The position numbers and the translations under genes were made by a program. A stretch of DNA of 32,349 nucleotides from Hyphomicrobiales bacterium (GTDB lineage: Bacteria; Pseudomonadota; Alphaproteobacteria; Rhizobiales; HXMU1428-3). Below, piece by piece: positions 7,508 to 15,564 of this stretch (position 1 is the stretch's first letter; each line of letters opens with the position of its first letter). A model generated the notes under the pieces. That model worked only from the letters and a program-made list of their open reading frames with translations, had not been told where the DNA came from and did not search any database. Location of the stretch: contig JAEPQF010000033.1 in assembly GCA_017640685.1 (NCBI GenBank), forward strand, positions 1 through 32,349. The letters are read 5' to 3'.

Positions 7508-8890
7508 TTATGGCTTTAAGCGTAACCGACTAATGAAAAACCCATCCATGCCTGCCCATTCATCGTCTTTAAAGGGGCTAAAAAATGGCAAAAGACGTAC
7601 ATCACCAGATTTTGTCAGCCATTCTGAATGCCCTGAAATCTCTTCAGAGGAAATTGGAACACGTTCGAAATCTTCATGTTTTTGTAGGAAATGTTCAATT
7701 TGCTCTTCTCCCTCTTCAGGCTCTAGAGAGCAAGTACAATAGATGATAATCCCGCCTGGTTTTAACAAAGTGCTTGTTTTTTCAAGCATTTGCCTTTGAA
7801 GAGCTTGCAATTCAGAGATAAGACTTTCTGTTTTTAAATATAAAATATCAGGATGCCGCCTGATAGTCCCGGTGGCGGAACAAGGAGCGTCGAGTAATAC
7901 AGCGTCAAATCTCTCATCAGGTGTGAAGGTTAAAACATCACTTTGAACAACTGATGCACTAAAATTTAAGCGTTCTAAATTCTCAGATAAACGAGAAAGC
8001 CGCTTTTCTGAAACATCAACAGACGTGACCTCGGCCCCTCTGTTGAGAAGTGCAGCTGTTTTCCCCCCAGGAGCGGCGCATAAATCAGCAACGGATTTAT
8101 TCTTAAGAGTGCCAAACCCTGGTGTGCTTTCAAACAGAGTGCAAGGCAGATGAGCTGAAAAGTCCTGGATCCACCATTCTCCTGCATCAAAGCCTTCTAG
8201 TTCAGTGACAATGCCCCTGTGATCTTTTCGAACTCCATAACCAGCTCGACTATCACTTGCACCTAAAACTGTGCCCTTAAGTTTAGTCGCCCAATTAGAT
8301 GCATCTTTTTTTACAATGATATCAAGTGCCGCCGGCTCCAAACAAGCTTGAGCAATTTTTTCAGCTGTTGGCTTGCCATAATGTTTTGCCCATCTTTTAC
8401 GCCAAAATTCAGGAACATTGATCAATGGGCCCTCAGCAGGAATTAGATCTTCTGGTTTAGCCCTGGTAACTTGCCGTAAAATCGCATTCACCAATTTTGC
8501 CAAGTGCCGAGATTTATCAGATCTCTTGGCAAGCCTGACACTTGTATCAATAGCCGCATGGTCAGAAACTTCCATAAACAGCAATTGCGCAACGCCGATA
8601 GAGAGAATTTCATTCACTCGAGTTTTTGCTTGTGGAGGTTTCTTTAAAAACTTTGCCAGAAGCCACTCAATCTCTCCTCTATGCCGAAGGGTAGTCATGA
8701 GTAAAGAGCGCGCAAAAGCTCGGTCTCTGGAAGGGAGTTTTTGCCACTCGCTATTCTGTTCACTAATCGCAAAAACATCATCTAGAGATTTGCCACGACG
8801 AAAAATATCATACAGCCAATCCTGTACAATAAACCGGGGTATGAGACCCGCATCTTTAGATTGTTTTTTCGAGTTTGGAGTAGGTGCCAC
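7508..8890 (-). CDS. rsmB: 16S rRNA (cytosine-967 C5) methyltransferase RsmB
   Basis: A 460-residue SAM-dependent RNA m5C methyltransferase. The N-terminal NusB-like domain (about 15-145) includes RDRAFARSLLMTTLRHRG and ARLAKLVNAILR-like sequence. The catalytic domain shows the SAM loop DLCAAPGGKTAAL (269-281), motif IV DAPCSATG (Cys337) and motif VI YCTCSLEPEEGE (Cys387, the expected nucleophile). The start is a GTG at 8890 placed 5 bases after the gapR stop codon, with the weak purine run GAAGAA inside the end of gapR, so the two genes are probably translationally coupled. The next in-frame Met is about 64 residues in and would remove part of the NusB-like domain. Confidence 0.96.
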   Translation of the reverse strand: MAPTPNSKKQSKDAGLIPRFIVQDWLYDIFRRGKSLDDVFAISEQNSEWQKLPSRDRAFARSLLMTTLRHRGEIEWLLAKFLKKPPQAKTRVNEILSIGVAQLLFMEVSDHAAIDTSVRLAKRSDKSRHLAKLVNAILRQVTRAKPEDLIPAEGPLINVPEFWRKRWAKHYGKPTAEKIAQACLEPAALDIIVKKDASNWATKLKGTVLGASDSRAGYGVRKDHRGIVTELEGFDAGEWWIQDFSAHLPCTLFESTPGFGTLKNKSVADLCAAPGGKTAALLNRGAEVTSVDVSEKRLSRLSENLERLNFSASVVQSDVLTFTPDERFDAVLLDAPCSATGTIRRHPDILYLKTESLISELQALQRQMLEKTSTLLKPGGIIIYCTCSLEPEEGEEQIEHFLQKHEDFERVPISSEEISGHSEWLTKSGDVRLLPFFSPFKDDEWAGMDGFFISRLRLKP

Positions 8891-8895
8891 TGAAT

Positions 8896-9156
8896 TTATT
8901 CTTCAAAATCAGGCAGCATACCAAGCGCCACTAAATAAGTTTGCAAAACCGCTTCTTCTTCTTCACGTACATGCGGTTCTTTCTTACGTATGCTAAGAAT
9001 TTGTCTAACGGCTTTGATATCAAACCCCATAGATTTCGCTTCAGCAAAAACTTCACGAATATCATCAGCAATAGCTTTTTTTTCTTCTTCAAGCCGTTCA
9101 ATGCGCTCAATAAAGGCCCGCAAATGCTCTTTAGAGCTGCCCTCAAAATCTTTCAT
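8896..9156 (-). CDS. gapR: GapR-family nucleoid-associated protein (DUF2312)
   Basis: An 86-residue protein matching the GapR/DUF2312 family over its full length: [22 protein letters not shown], then [20 protein letters not shown], and a C-terminal [17 protein letters not shown]. GapR of Caulobacter is a small helical protein that tracks overtwisted DNA ahead of replication and transcription and assists topoisomerases. An N-terminal coiled coil and the basic segment [12 protein letters not shown], likely DNA-contacting, are visible. It stands first in the minus-strand block with rsmB immediately downstream, suggesting co-transcription of a nucleoid protein with an rRNA modification enzyme. 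The RBS is weak (GAAAG region). Confidence 0.93.
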   Translation of the reverse strand: MKDFEGSSKEHLRAFIERIERLEEEKKAIADDIREVFAEAKSMGFDIKAVRQILSIRKKEPHVREEEEAVLQTYLVALGMLPDFEE

Positions 9157-9269
9157 CTGTTTTTAATCTTTCACAAAAACTTCACTAGATGCGGCAATCT
9201 AATCGTCAAGAGAGAGAAGTGCAAGAGGCCCCATCTATTTATAAACGTAATCTCAAAAGAAATGAAAAA

Positions 9270-9303
9270 ACAAAAAAGCCCTCACCCAAAGGTGCAAGGG
9301 CTA
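9270..9303 (-). terminator. Intrinsic terminator for the secreted basic-protein gene
   Basis: AGCCCT-CACC (9277-9286) pairs with GGTG and AGGGCT (to 9303) with a small bulge. On the minus strand the stem is followed by TTTTTTG and a second T-run. It lies about 100 bp downstream of the basic-protein stop and upstream of gapR, insulating gapR. Confidence 0.8.
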
Positions 9304-9400
9304 AGTTGTTTGAAAATGATCAAAAGTCTTCTTGTTATTTATCCCGTTTGTCTTGTGAACAAATAAAGGAATAAATTAAAACATGGCAGCAAATGCCATA

Positions 9401-9973
9401 TTATGCATTGCGACCACCACGGCGACCGCCGCGATCACGGTTTCCACCACGTGTCATACGAGGAGGTCTTGGACGATCACCACCCATTTTAGGCTTGCGG
9501 CGAACGATCTTTTTAATCTTTACTTTTTTGATTTTCTTAACAACGTAACGGCTGTGACCACATGGACGTGAATGTTTTACGATGCGTACTTTTTTAATGA
9601 TGATTTTTTTGCGAACAATGCGCTTATAACCATGGCGTTTATGACCACGGTGCTTATTTTTCAGACGCTTAAGAACTCTTTTAAGGTGTCTGATTTTCTT
9701 TTTGTTGTATCTCTTATTCTTCTTAAGGTGTCTAATTTTACGAATAATTTTTTTGATTTTGCGATTATTTTTTTTAACGAATTTCTTCTTAACAATCACT
9801 TTCTTCTTAACGATAACATAGTGAGGACGATGACGCTTAAAGCTCATCATTGAAGAATAACGTTTTGCTGGATTATATTTCTGACCACCGTCAGAACCAC
9901 CAGCTTGTGCACCAGAGATGGATAGCATTGTAAGGGCCACCATCGCAACTACAAGCGATAATAATTTTTGCAT
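9401..9973 (-). CDS. Secreted, extremely Lys/Arg-rich protein of unknown function
   Basis: I do not recognise a named family. The first 24 residues are a clear Sec signal peptide (MQKLLSLVVAMVALTML...GAQA-GG). By hand count the remaining about 166 residues contain about 41 Lys and 28 Arg (roughly 42 percent) but only 3 Asp and no Glu. Three zones are visible: repeated VIVKKK/IIIKK-type beta-like alternation (about 50-85), a region of RHLKKNKRYNKKKIRHLKRVLK helical heptad-like repeats (about 80-110), and a Gly/Arg-rich tail (RGGNRDRGGRRGG). The single Cys (in PCGHS) is not part of a pair. RBS GGGAG stands 6 bases before the ATG, and the gene has its own terminator, so it is a well-formed single-gene unit. 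Possible roles are binding anionic polymers (LPS, eDNA, peptidoglycan, polyphosphate) or antimicrobial action; these are inference only. Confidence 0.85.
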   Translation of the reverse strand: MQKLLSLVVAMVALTMLSISGAQAGGSDGGQKYNPAKRYSSMMSFKRHRPHYVIVKKKVIVKKKFVKKNNRKIKKIIRKIRHLKKNKRYNKKKIRHLKRVLKRLKNKHRGHKRHGYKRIVRKKIIIKKVRIVKHSRPCGHSRYVVKKIKKVKIKKIVRRKPKMGGDRPRPPRMTRGGNRDRGGRRGGRNA

Positions 9974-10249
9974 TACTAACTCCCAGAACTAAATTACTAA
10001 AAGGAACAAAACCCTCTTTCCCCTCCCAGTTTTGAAAAGTAAAAAAGGTCTAAATATTTGTAACAAAATAGTTATGGGTGTTTCGAAGTTTGTAGTTTCG
10101 TAATGAATAATTAACCTTAATTATTAAGCACTTACTAGAGGGGGGGGAAAGTTGGGGCCTTAAAATGATGGGAATGAAGTAAGCCTAAAACTGTATGGAA
10201 AACAGTGAAACTTGAAATAAAAATCGCGTTCGAAAACAAGAAAAAAAAG
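9974..10249. promoter_or_regulatory. Upstream region of the basic-protein gene with palindrome and G-run
   Basis: This gap contains a perfect 9-bp inverted repeat, AATAATTAA-CC-TTAATTATT (10106-10125), about 133-152 bp upstream of the basic-protein start, and a run of eight G at 10140-10147. The palindrome is a candidate operator. The promoter itself is not clear-cut. Confidence 0.4.
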
Positions 10250-10289
10250 AACCCTTCCCGTTAGAAATAATTTCTATCCGAGAAGGGTT
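10240..10289 (-). terminator. Intrinsic terminator of the large outer-membrane protein gene
   Basis: AACCCTTC (10250-10257) pairs with GAAGGGTT (10282-10289), and an inner TAGAAA/TTTCTA stem extends the hairpin. On the minus strand it is followed by TTC and an eight-T run. It starts about 25 bp after the stop codon. Confidence 0.88.
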
Positions 10290-10312
10290 GATCGGGTCTA
10301 AAAAAAGTTGTT

Positions 10313-12670
10313 TTAGTTAAGTGGGATATTCACACGACCACCGAAACTGTAGCTATAAGCCTCATCACTTTCGATTGAGGTGCCAACATTTGTACCAGTT
10401 ACAGATGGGTTATCATTATTATTGTACTTAACTTTAGGTGCATAAGAATAATATTCACCTTCTGCAAAGAGACCAAAGGTGCCCCAACCAACGTCTTTAT
10501 TCAGCTCAACTCTAAGTGAGCCAATAAAAGATATATCTTGGTCAGATGCTTTCGCATCAGCACTGTCATGAATATTCGCACAGCCACACTCCAAATCCGC
10601 TGTGTACCGGCCTTTATAGCTGGTATCAACATAGTAAGCGCCTGCTTCTGCATTCATACCTAGAGAAAAGCCATTGCCAAGATTAACGGAGCGTTCAACA
10701 GCGAAATAAATTCCATAATAAAAGCTATCTAGATTTTCATAATAGTCCACTTGCTCATTGCCTGTTGTTTCAGTTGCAACAAGATGTGTTTCTTGTTGCA
10801 AGGCCTTAAGAGCCAAACCAACACGGAATGGTGAATTCGCTAGAGGGGAAATACCATTGTTAAACTTCGTCTCTAATGCCACGCCCCAAGAGTCAACATC
10901 GCGCTTTGTTGTAGTTGTAAAGTCACTACTTGGACCGGTGCTATTAACAATAGCAGGTTGACTGTCGAATATATTGAAATAAACACAATGTCCATCAACA
11001 CCGCTAGAAGCACAATGTGTTGTCTGATCAGAAGAATAATGAGCATAGTAACCAGCTAAGTTAAAGCTCAAATCACGTCCACCAAGGCCAAGTCTGTTTA
11101 ATTCCTCAGAGGTTTGAATACCAGCAAAACCTGGAATTCTAAAATCAATACGGGCACCATCAAGCTTACCATCATGGTCTTCACCATTACCAGTTACTTG
11201 AGTAAAGCTATTATTAATAATCGCAACCATATTCATCTCAGGTAAAACAAGCCGCGAGTAACTTATTCTCGTCTCAACCATACTAACACCAGGCAAGATA
11301 CGATCAGTATAATTCTCTTCAATATCTAAATCACCAGGGTTACGAACGAAGTTAATTTTATAACCAACACCAATCTTAAAGCGATTATAATCGGTACAAT
11401 TACACCCTTCGACAGTTTCTTCATAAAGAGCGGTGATATAAAATTGATGAGTTGAAGTCACCTGATAGCGATATTCAGCACCAATTGTTTCTTCTTCATA
11501 TTTAAGGTTAGAGCCAATCTCACGTCTCAGTTCATGAGAAGCATAGATATCCAAGTCAGAGCGTGATGAGGTTTTGATCGAAGCCCTAATTTCATAACGC
11601 TCTACATCGGCAACAACTGAAAACGCTGCCGATGGTTCAGCAAAAAACTTATCTGCCTCAAATACTATAGTTAAATAGTCATTAGGCACCCAAGTAATCT
11701 TCGCATCAAAGCCATTGCTGTCATAATTGCCAATAACGCGATCTTTAATATCTCTTTCATTATAACGCCAACCAAGTTCAGCTAATAAATAAGGCGAGAG
11801 ATTCAGACGAACACCACCAATGAGCCAAAACTCACTAGCGTCTCTATCTAGGCGGGTTACATCAGGCTGATCAGTAAAGTCAGAAACACCAATACCAGCA
11901 GAGCCATAAAGACCAACTAAACGGTCCGGTCCCCAAACACCACCACCTGAAATCTCACTGCGTTCAACATTAAAGGCTCCATTGCGTAAGAAAGGGCGTT
12001 GGCTCGCATCTAAAAAACTCAAATCAGGTTCATCACCAATATATCTAAGTTTATAGCTTTCAGATTGTATGTAAGCTGTGAAAGTTTCAGCTGAGTAATC
12101 AAGCTTGGAGTGAGAAGAAAATGTTTCTGAATTAATCAAGCTAATTTCATCTCTATAATAAAAGAGACTGCTGCTATATTCTAAGTTTGGAGAGAGGCGG
12201 TAGTAAGTATCTAAATTAACACCAGCATCCCATCTATCTTCTGGTTTTAATTCAGAAAAACGGTCATAAGACCCTTTGAATGTGAGGGTAACAGCCTGGT
12301 CTTCTTTAATGTATCCTAATAGAAAAGAGCCATCTATTAATCCATAAGAAGAGTCTTCTTCGGGGAAAAATTCATCGAAGTTGCTATCATAACCACCTTC
12401 AACCCGAAGTTCAGGGATTATAACCACCCCGTCCATAACTTTATAACCAATGCTATCTAAATCATCGGGTTGAACGCGTGGTGTAGAGATCCTTTTTTTG
12501 CTTTTCTCAAAGCTGTCTTGTCTTTGAGTGGGGTTGGCCTGTTGAGCAAGAGCCTCATTCAGCTGAATAAGCCCGCTGATGCTAACAGCAATGGCAAAAG
12601 CAAAAACAAAAGAAATAGTGCGGATGGGCCATGAACTTATTTGAACTGTCCCGTGTTGTCTATTAAGCAT
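10313..12670 (-). CDS. Large outer-membrane beta-barrel protein, probably two barrels in tandem
   Basis: A 785-residue protein with an N-terminal hydrophobic export signal (about 17-44, cleavage likely after ALA near 42). A short linker leads to GVVIIPELRVEGGYDSNFDE (81-100), typical of the start of beta-barrel-porin-2-like proteins (PF10082-type). The rest is alternating aromatic/polar beta strands throughout. Residues about 80-441 end in FKIGVGYKINF, which looks like a C-terminal barrel-closing strand. A second set of strands then runs from about 460 (GVSMVETRISYSRL) to the true C-terminus YSFGGRVNIPLN. Closely spaced Cys pairs occur (GCNC near 423, THC...GHC, ECGC), consistent with disulfide-bonded surface loops. 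The C-terminus lacks the usual final Phe. The gene is monocistronic. Substrate and partners are unknown; family-level assignment to an exopolysaccharide-type or general porin is uncertain. Confidence 0.82.
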   Translation of the reverse strand: MLNRQHGTVQISSWPIRTISFVFAFAIAVSISGLIQLNEALAQQANPTQRQDSFEKSKKRISTPRVQPDDLDSIGYKVMDGVVIIPELRVEGGYDSNFDEFFPEEDSSYGLIDGSFLLGYIKEDQAVTLTFKGSYDRFSELKPEDRWDAGVNLDTYYRLSPNLEYSSSLFYYRDEISLINSETFSSHSKLDYSAETFTAYIQSESYKLRYIGDEPDLSFLDASQRPFLRNGAFNVERSEISGGGVWGPDRLVGLYGSAGIGVSDFTDQPDVTRLDRDASEFWLIGGVRLNLSPYLLAELGWRYNERDIKDRVIGNYDSNGFDAKITWVPNDYLTIVFEADKFFAEPSAAFSVVADVERYEIRASIKTSSRSDLDIYASHELRREIGSNLKYEEETIGAEYRYQVTSTHQFYITALYEETVEGCNCTDYNRFKIGVGYKINFVRNPGDLDIEENYTDRILPGVSMVETRISYSRLVLPEMNMVAIINNSFTQVTGNGEDHDGKLDGARIDFRIPGFAGIQTSEELNRLGLGGRDLSFNLAGYYAHYSSDQTTHCASSGVDGHCVYFNIFDSQPAIVNSTGPSSDFTTTTKRDVDSWGVALETKFNNGISPLANSPFRVGLALKALQQETHLVATETTGNEQVDYYENLDSFYYGIYFAVERSVNLGNGFSLGMNAEAGAYYVDTSYKGRYTADLECGCANIHDSADAKASDQDISFIGSLRVELNKDVGWGTFGLFAEGEYYSYAPKVKYNNNDNPSVTGTNVGTSIESDEAYSYSFGGRVNIPLN

Positions 12671-13295
12671 TTTCCCTCACACAGAATAAATCTGTAGCTA
12701 AAACGACATGTATAAAACAAACGCATTTAACTAAAATTGGTATGACGCAAATTACTAACTGACAAAGAAATCCTGCCACTAGAGTTAAACTCAACTCCAA
12801 TTGAACGCAGACAGGTACAACTCAAATTTGATCACTGTTTAAATTATCTCCGAAACGCTTTAAATGCTGAAAAGCAACAAATCATTTCTAAAGATTTAAA
12901 GTGTCCCAAAGGACCATAAAGTACAGTCATTTAAGTATATGGTTACCGTGCAATCATCTCATTTACAGTGAGAAATAAAAGAGCTTTTTCATAAATTCTA
13001 ACTACAAAAAATAGATTTTGTAACTTTCCTAATAACTACAACCTCTTAAAGAGATAAAAGTTTGTGCATAACTAGAAATTGAATCTGAACTTATATCTAT
13101 AGGGCAGCACTCTAAGAAGTAAGAAACAGTTAAATAGATAAAGTTATAGAGGGAAATTGAACGATAAATAGATCGTGAACTCCTATATTCAATTCCTAAA
13201 AACTGTGCTCTACCTGATTCTAAGAGGCCAATCAAAGTGGCAAAAGATCTAAGGGTTACTCAAGACCATTATAATCATCCATGAGGAGGATTAGC
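12671..13295. other. Non-coding gap between divergent outer-membrane and TPR genes
   Basis: About 625 bp of AT-rich sequence with no believable gene. One notable structure is a nested imperfect inverted repeat near 13153-13196: GGAAATTGAA pairs with TTCAATTCC apart from one bulged A, and an internal CGAT-N6-ATCG stem lies inside. The region must hold both divergent promoters and could encode a small RNA, but I see no terminator to prove one. Confidence 0.45.
13270..13275 (+). promoter_or_regulatory. Consensus -10 box of the TPR-protein gene
   Basis: A perfect TATAAT is present. Transcription would begin near 13282, leaving a leader of about 14 bases that contains GAGGAGG before the ATG at 13296. 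No good -35 hexamer is visible at the proper spacing. Confidence 0.5.
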
Positions 13296-13853
13296 ATGAA
13301 TTTATCAAACACCATATTTCCTAAATTCGTACTCTGTTGGTTACTAGCTATATCGCTAGTTTTTGTTAATCTGCAGTGGGCACACTCCAAAGACAATCTC
13401 AGAGACCTATATTTAGAATTAAAACAGGCAAAAACAGAAAATCAGGCAAGGGGCATTGAAAACAGAATTTGGAAACAATGGATCATTGGCCCCAACAAAG
13501 AGGTTACAGATTTACTTGCCAAAGCAATGGAACGAAGAAGAGCTTATGATTTTGCCGGTGCTCTTTCAATTCTCAAAAATGTCGTCAAAAAAAGTCCCAA
13601 TTGGGCAGAAGGCTGGAATCAGAAATCATTTGTTCATTATCTTCGTGAAGAATTTGATAAATCCTTAGAAGATGCGGACAAAGCAATAAAATTAGAGCCA
13701 AACCATTTTGGCGCCCTAGCAGGAAAAGCGCAAATTCTTATGAGTCAGGGAAGAACCAAGCTAGGGCAAAAAGCAATACGACAGGCTGTAAAACTGAACC
13801 CATTCCTTAAAGAAAGAGCTTTGTTGATAGAGATTCCCGGCCAAGAGCTCTAA
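13296..13853 (+). CDS. Periplasmic tetratricopeptide-repeat protein
   Basis: 185 residues. The first about 30 are a signal peptide (NTIFPKFVLCWLLAISLVFV...AHS-KD). The mature part has a short helical lead (LRDLYLELKQAKTENQARGIENRIWKQW) and then about two to three TPR units (about 65-170), including AYDFAGALSILKNVVKKSPNWAEGWNQKS and ALEPNHFGALAGKAQILM-like helices. The IENRIWKQW...AEGWN...LEPNHFGAL pattern is a widespread alphaproteobacterial family of unknown partner. The ATG at 13296 is chosen over an in-frame ATG at 13281 because the latter contains the Shine-Dalgarno sequence GGAGG, six bases upstream of 13296, and would sit at the predicted transcription start. It probably acts as a periplasmic protein-protein scaffold. 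Confidence 0.88.
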   Translation: MNLSNTIFPKFVLCWLLAISLVFVNLQWAHSKDNLRDLYLELKQAKTENQARGIENRIWKQWIIGPNKEVTDLLAKAMERRRAYDFAGALSILKNVVKKSPNWAEGWNQKSFVHYLREEFDKSLEDADKAIKLEPNHFGALAGKAQILMSQGRTKLGQKAIRQAVKLNPFLKERALLIEIPGQEL

Positions 13854-14226
13854 ATTCACTGAAAAGTCGAACTTTAGAGATAGTTTTACAACATGTTGCG
13901 ATTTTACAACGTAACCATTTGTTAAACTTTTGTACAAGTGTAAAATGGGGCTACAAGGGGTGTTTTAGCCCTTATTAGTATGATTTTACCGCTTTAAGGA
14001 TTTTACCCTAAAACCTCTATTTACTGCTTTGAAAGGCTTTTAACCACCTATTCAACCATCTTGCAACAATTCGCAACAATTCAGAAATTATTGAGCAACA
14101 ATTGCCATTCAGGGTGCGATTATTAAACATTCAAACAATGATTTAATGATAGTTCTAATATTAAAATACACTTATTGAGTTTCCATTTTAGATGGGGATG
14201 GAGATAAATTAATGATTGGGGAAATC
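13854..14226 (+). promoter_or_regulatory. Porin upstream region with phased direct repeats
   Basis: This AT-rich gap contains GCAACAATTC twice in tandem (14063-14072 and 14073-14082) and GCAACAATTG at 14095-14104, giving 10- and 22-bp spacings that place the copies on the same helix face. Farther upstream is a perfect palindrome CAACATGTTG (13889-13898), four copies of (A/G)TTTTAC between about 13882 and 14006, and a hairpin GGGCTA/TAGCCC (13948-13971) that may end the TPR transcript weakly. Direct repeats upstream of a porin suggest control by an OmpR-type response regulator; this is inference. Confidence 0.45.
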
Positions 14227-15471
14227 ATGAAAACGAAACTTTCTTTAGCCGCGCTTCTAGCCGGTGGAATGATGGTTGCAACTGCAGGTTCAGCATCAGC
14301 TGCTGATCTTGGAGGGGACTGTTGTGCAGATTTAGAAGAGCGTGTTGCAACACTTGAAGCAACAACAGCTCGTAAAGGTAACCGTAAGGTATCTCTAAAA
14401 ATTTCTGGCTGGGTTAACAAAGCCATTTTGATTTGGGATGATGGTAATGATAGTGATGCTTATGTAGTAGACAGCACTTATGCTTCTACACGTATTCGCT
14501 TCACTGGTGGTGCCAAAATTAATAACGAATGGTCAGCAGGTTACCGCATCGAGATTGAAACGCTAACAGACCGTACATTTGAAGTGAGCCAAACTTCTGA
14601 TGACAATGCTGGCGGTGAACGTCTACGTATCCGTGACTCGAATATGTTCATCAAGAGTAAGTCTCTTGGTAAATTGACATGGGGCTTTGGCTCATCACCA
14701 ACGGATAACCTTACTTTCTCATCAAATGTAGCTGGCTTTAGCTCAATCACAGGTGGTGCTCAGGCAGACTTCTTAGGCAACTCAAGCTTCACAGTTAACG
14801 GAATTAGAATTTTTGAACTAACTGGCAGTCTTCAATCTGCAAGTTTCTTCGAATCATCTTTCCTAACAAACATTGTTCGTTATGATAGCCCAACAATTGG
14901 TGGATTCACAATTTCTGCGTCTTGGGGCGAAGATGACTTCTACGATGTTGCAATCAAAACAACTCAAAAATTCGGTGATTTCACATTCAAAGCATCTGCT
15001 GGCTACCGTGTATTTGAAGGCGATGATACTACTGGTTCAGCTCGTGGAATCAAAAAAGAAGAAAATCTTCTTGCTAACTTTGGCTTAATGCATAACCCAA
15101 CAGGTCTATTTATTCACGGTCAATATAGTGGCTTTGAATATGATACATCTATAGCTGCTAACGACCCTGATGACACATATGGCTGGCATCTACAAGGTGG
15201 TATCAAGCAACGTTGGAATTCTCTAGGTAAGACAACTCTTTGGGGTGGTTACACAGAAATTAACAATGGTTACGCAAGAGCTTCATTAGGACAAATCGCA
15301 GCAGGTACTGACACTGAAGTAAGCAAAGTGCAACTTGGTTTCATCCAAGAAATCGATGCTGCTGCAATGCACCTGTATATTACTTATGAACATCAAGAAT
15401 TCGAAATCAGCAACCAAGCTGCTATCGATGATATTGATATGGTTCTTATGGGTGGCGTAATTAAATTCTAA
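14227..15471 (+). CDS. Outer-membrane porin, alphaproteobacterial type
   Basis: A 414-residue general porin. A signal peptide (MKTKLSLAALLAGGMMVATA...ASA) precedes the mature N-terminus ADLGGDCCADLEERVATLEA, a short predicted coiled-coil segment typical of Hyphomicrobiales porins. KVSLKISGWVNKAILIWDDG then opens the barrel. Alternating beta strands continue to the C-terminal VLMGGVIKF, whose final Phe is the usual barrel-assembly signal. A CC pair directly after the signal peptide is unusual but seen here in the conserved ADL-C-DLEERV context. The start at 14227 has GGGGA five bases upstream. An in-frame ATG at 14212 also has GGAG eight bases upstream and would add MIGEI; both are possible. 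The gene is followed by a strong terminator. Confidence 0.92.
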   Translation: MKTKLSLAALLAGGMMVATAGSASAADLGGDCCADLEERVATLEATTARKGNRKVSLKISGWVNKAILIWDDGNDSDAYVVDSTYASTRIRFTGGAKINNEWSAGYRIEIETLTDRTFEVSQTSDDNAGGERLRIRDSNMFIKSKSLGKLTWGFGSSPTDNLTFSSNVAGFSSITGGAQADFLGNSSFTVNGIRIFELTGSLQSASFFESSFLTNIVRYDSPTIGGFTISASWGEDDFYDVAIKTTQKFGDFTFKASAGYRVFEGDDTTGSARGIKKEENLLANFGLMHNPTGLFIHGQYSGFEYDTSIAANDPDDTYGWHLQGGIKQRWNSLGKTTLWGGYTEINNGYARASLGQIAAGTDTEVSKVQLGFIQEIDAAAMHLYITYEHQEFEISNQAAIDDIDMVLMGGVIKF

Positions 15472-15499
15472 TTACAAAACCAAATTCCTTTGATCAGAA

Positions 15500-15532
15500 G
15501 GGCTTGGGGGATAACCTCCAAGCCCTTTTTTT
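15500..15532 (+). terminator. Strong intrinsic terminator of the porin gene
   Basis: GGGCTTGGGGG and CCTCCAAGCCC form an 11-bp stem (one G-T pair) with an ATAA loop, followed by seven T. It starts 28 bp after the porin stop. A 10-bp palindrome TGGTTAACCA lies directly after it (15534-15543). Confidence 0.95.
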
Positions 15533-15564
15533 GTGGTTAACCATAAGTAGTAGTATTAGGTAGA

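Noticed and set aside
8941-9366. Plus-strand open frame of 141 codons opposite gapR
   Set aside because: It is antisense to the well-recognised gapR gene and rich in Phe and Asn arising from complementary Lys/Glu-rich codons; no ribosome site and no recognisable domain.
9572-9853. Hydrophobic plus-strand frame opposite the basic-protein gene
   Set aside because: Runs of Phe/Leu/Asn are the expected antisense of Lys/Arg-rich AAA/AAG codons, and the minus-strand frame has a signal peptide, RBS and terminator.
13029-13235. Minus-strand frame of 68 codons in the 625-bp gap
   Set aside because: No ribosome site, Ser/Ile-rich composition without domain or signal-peptide pattern, in an AT-rich region where such frames arise by chance.
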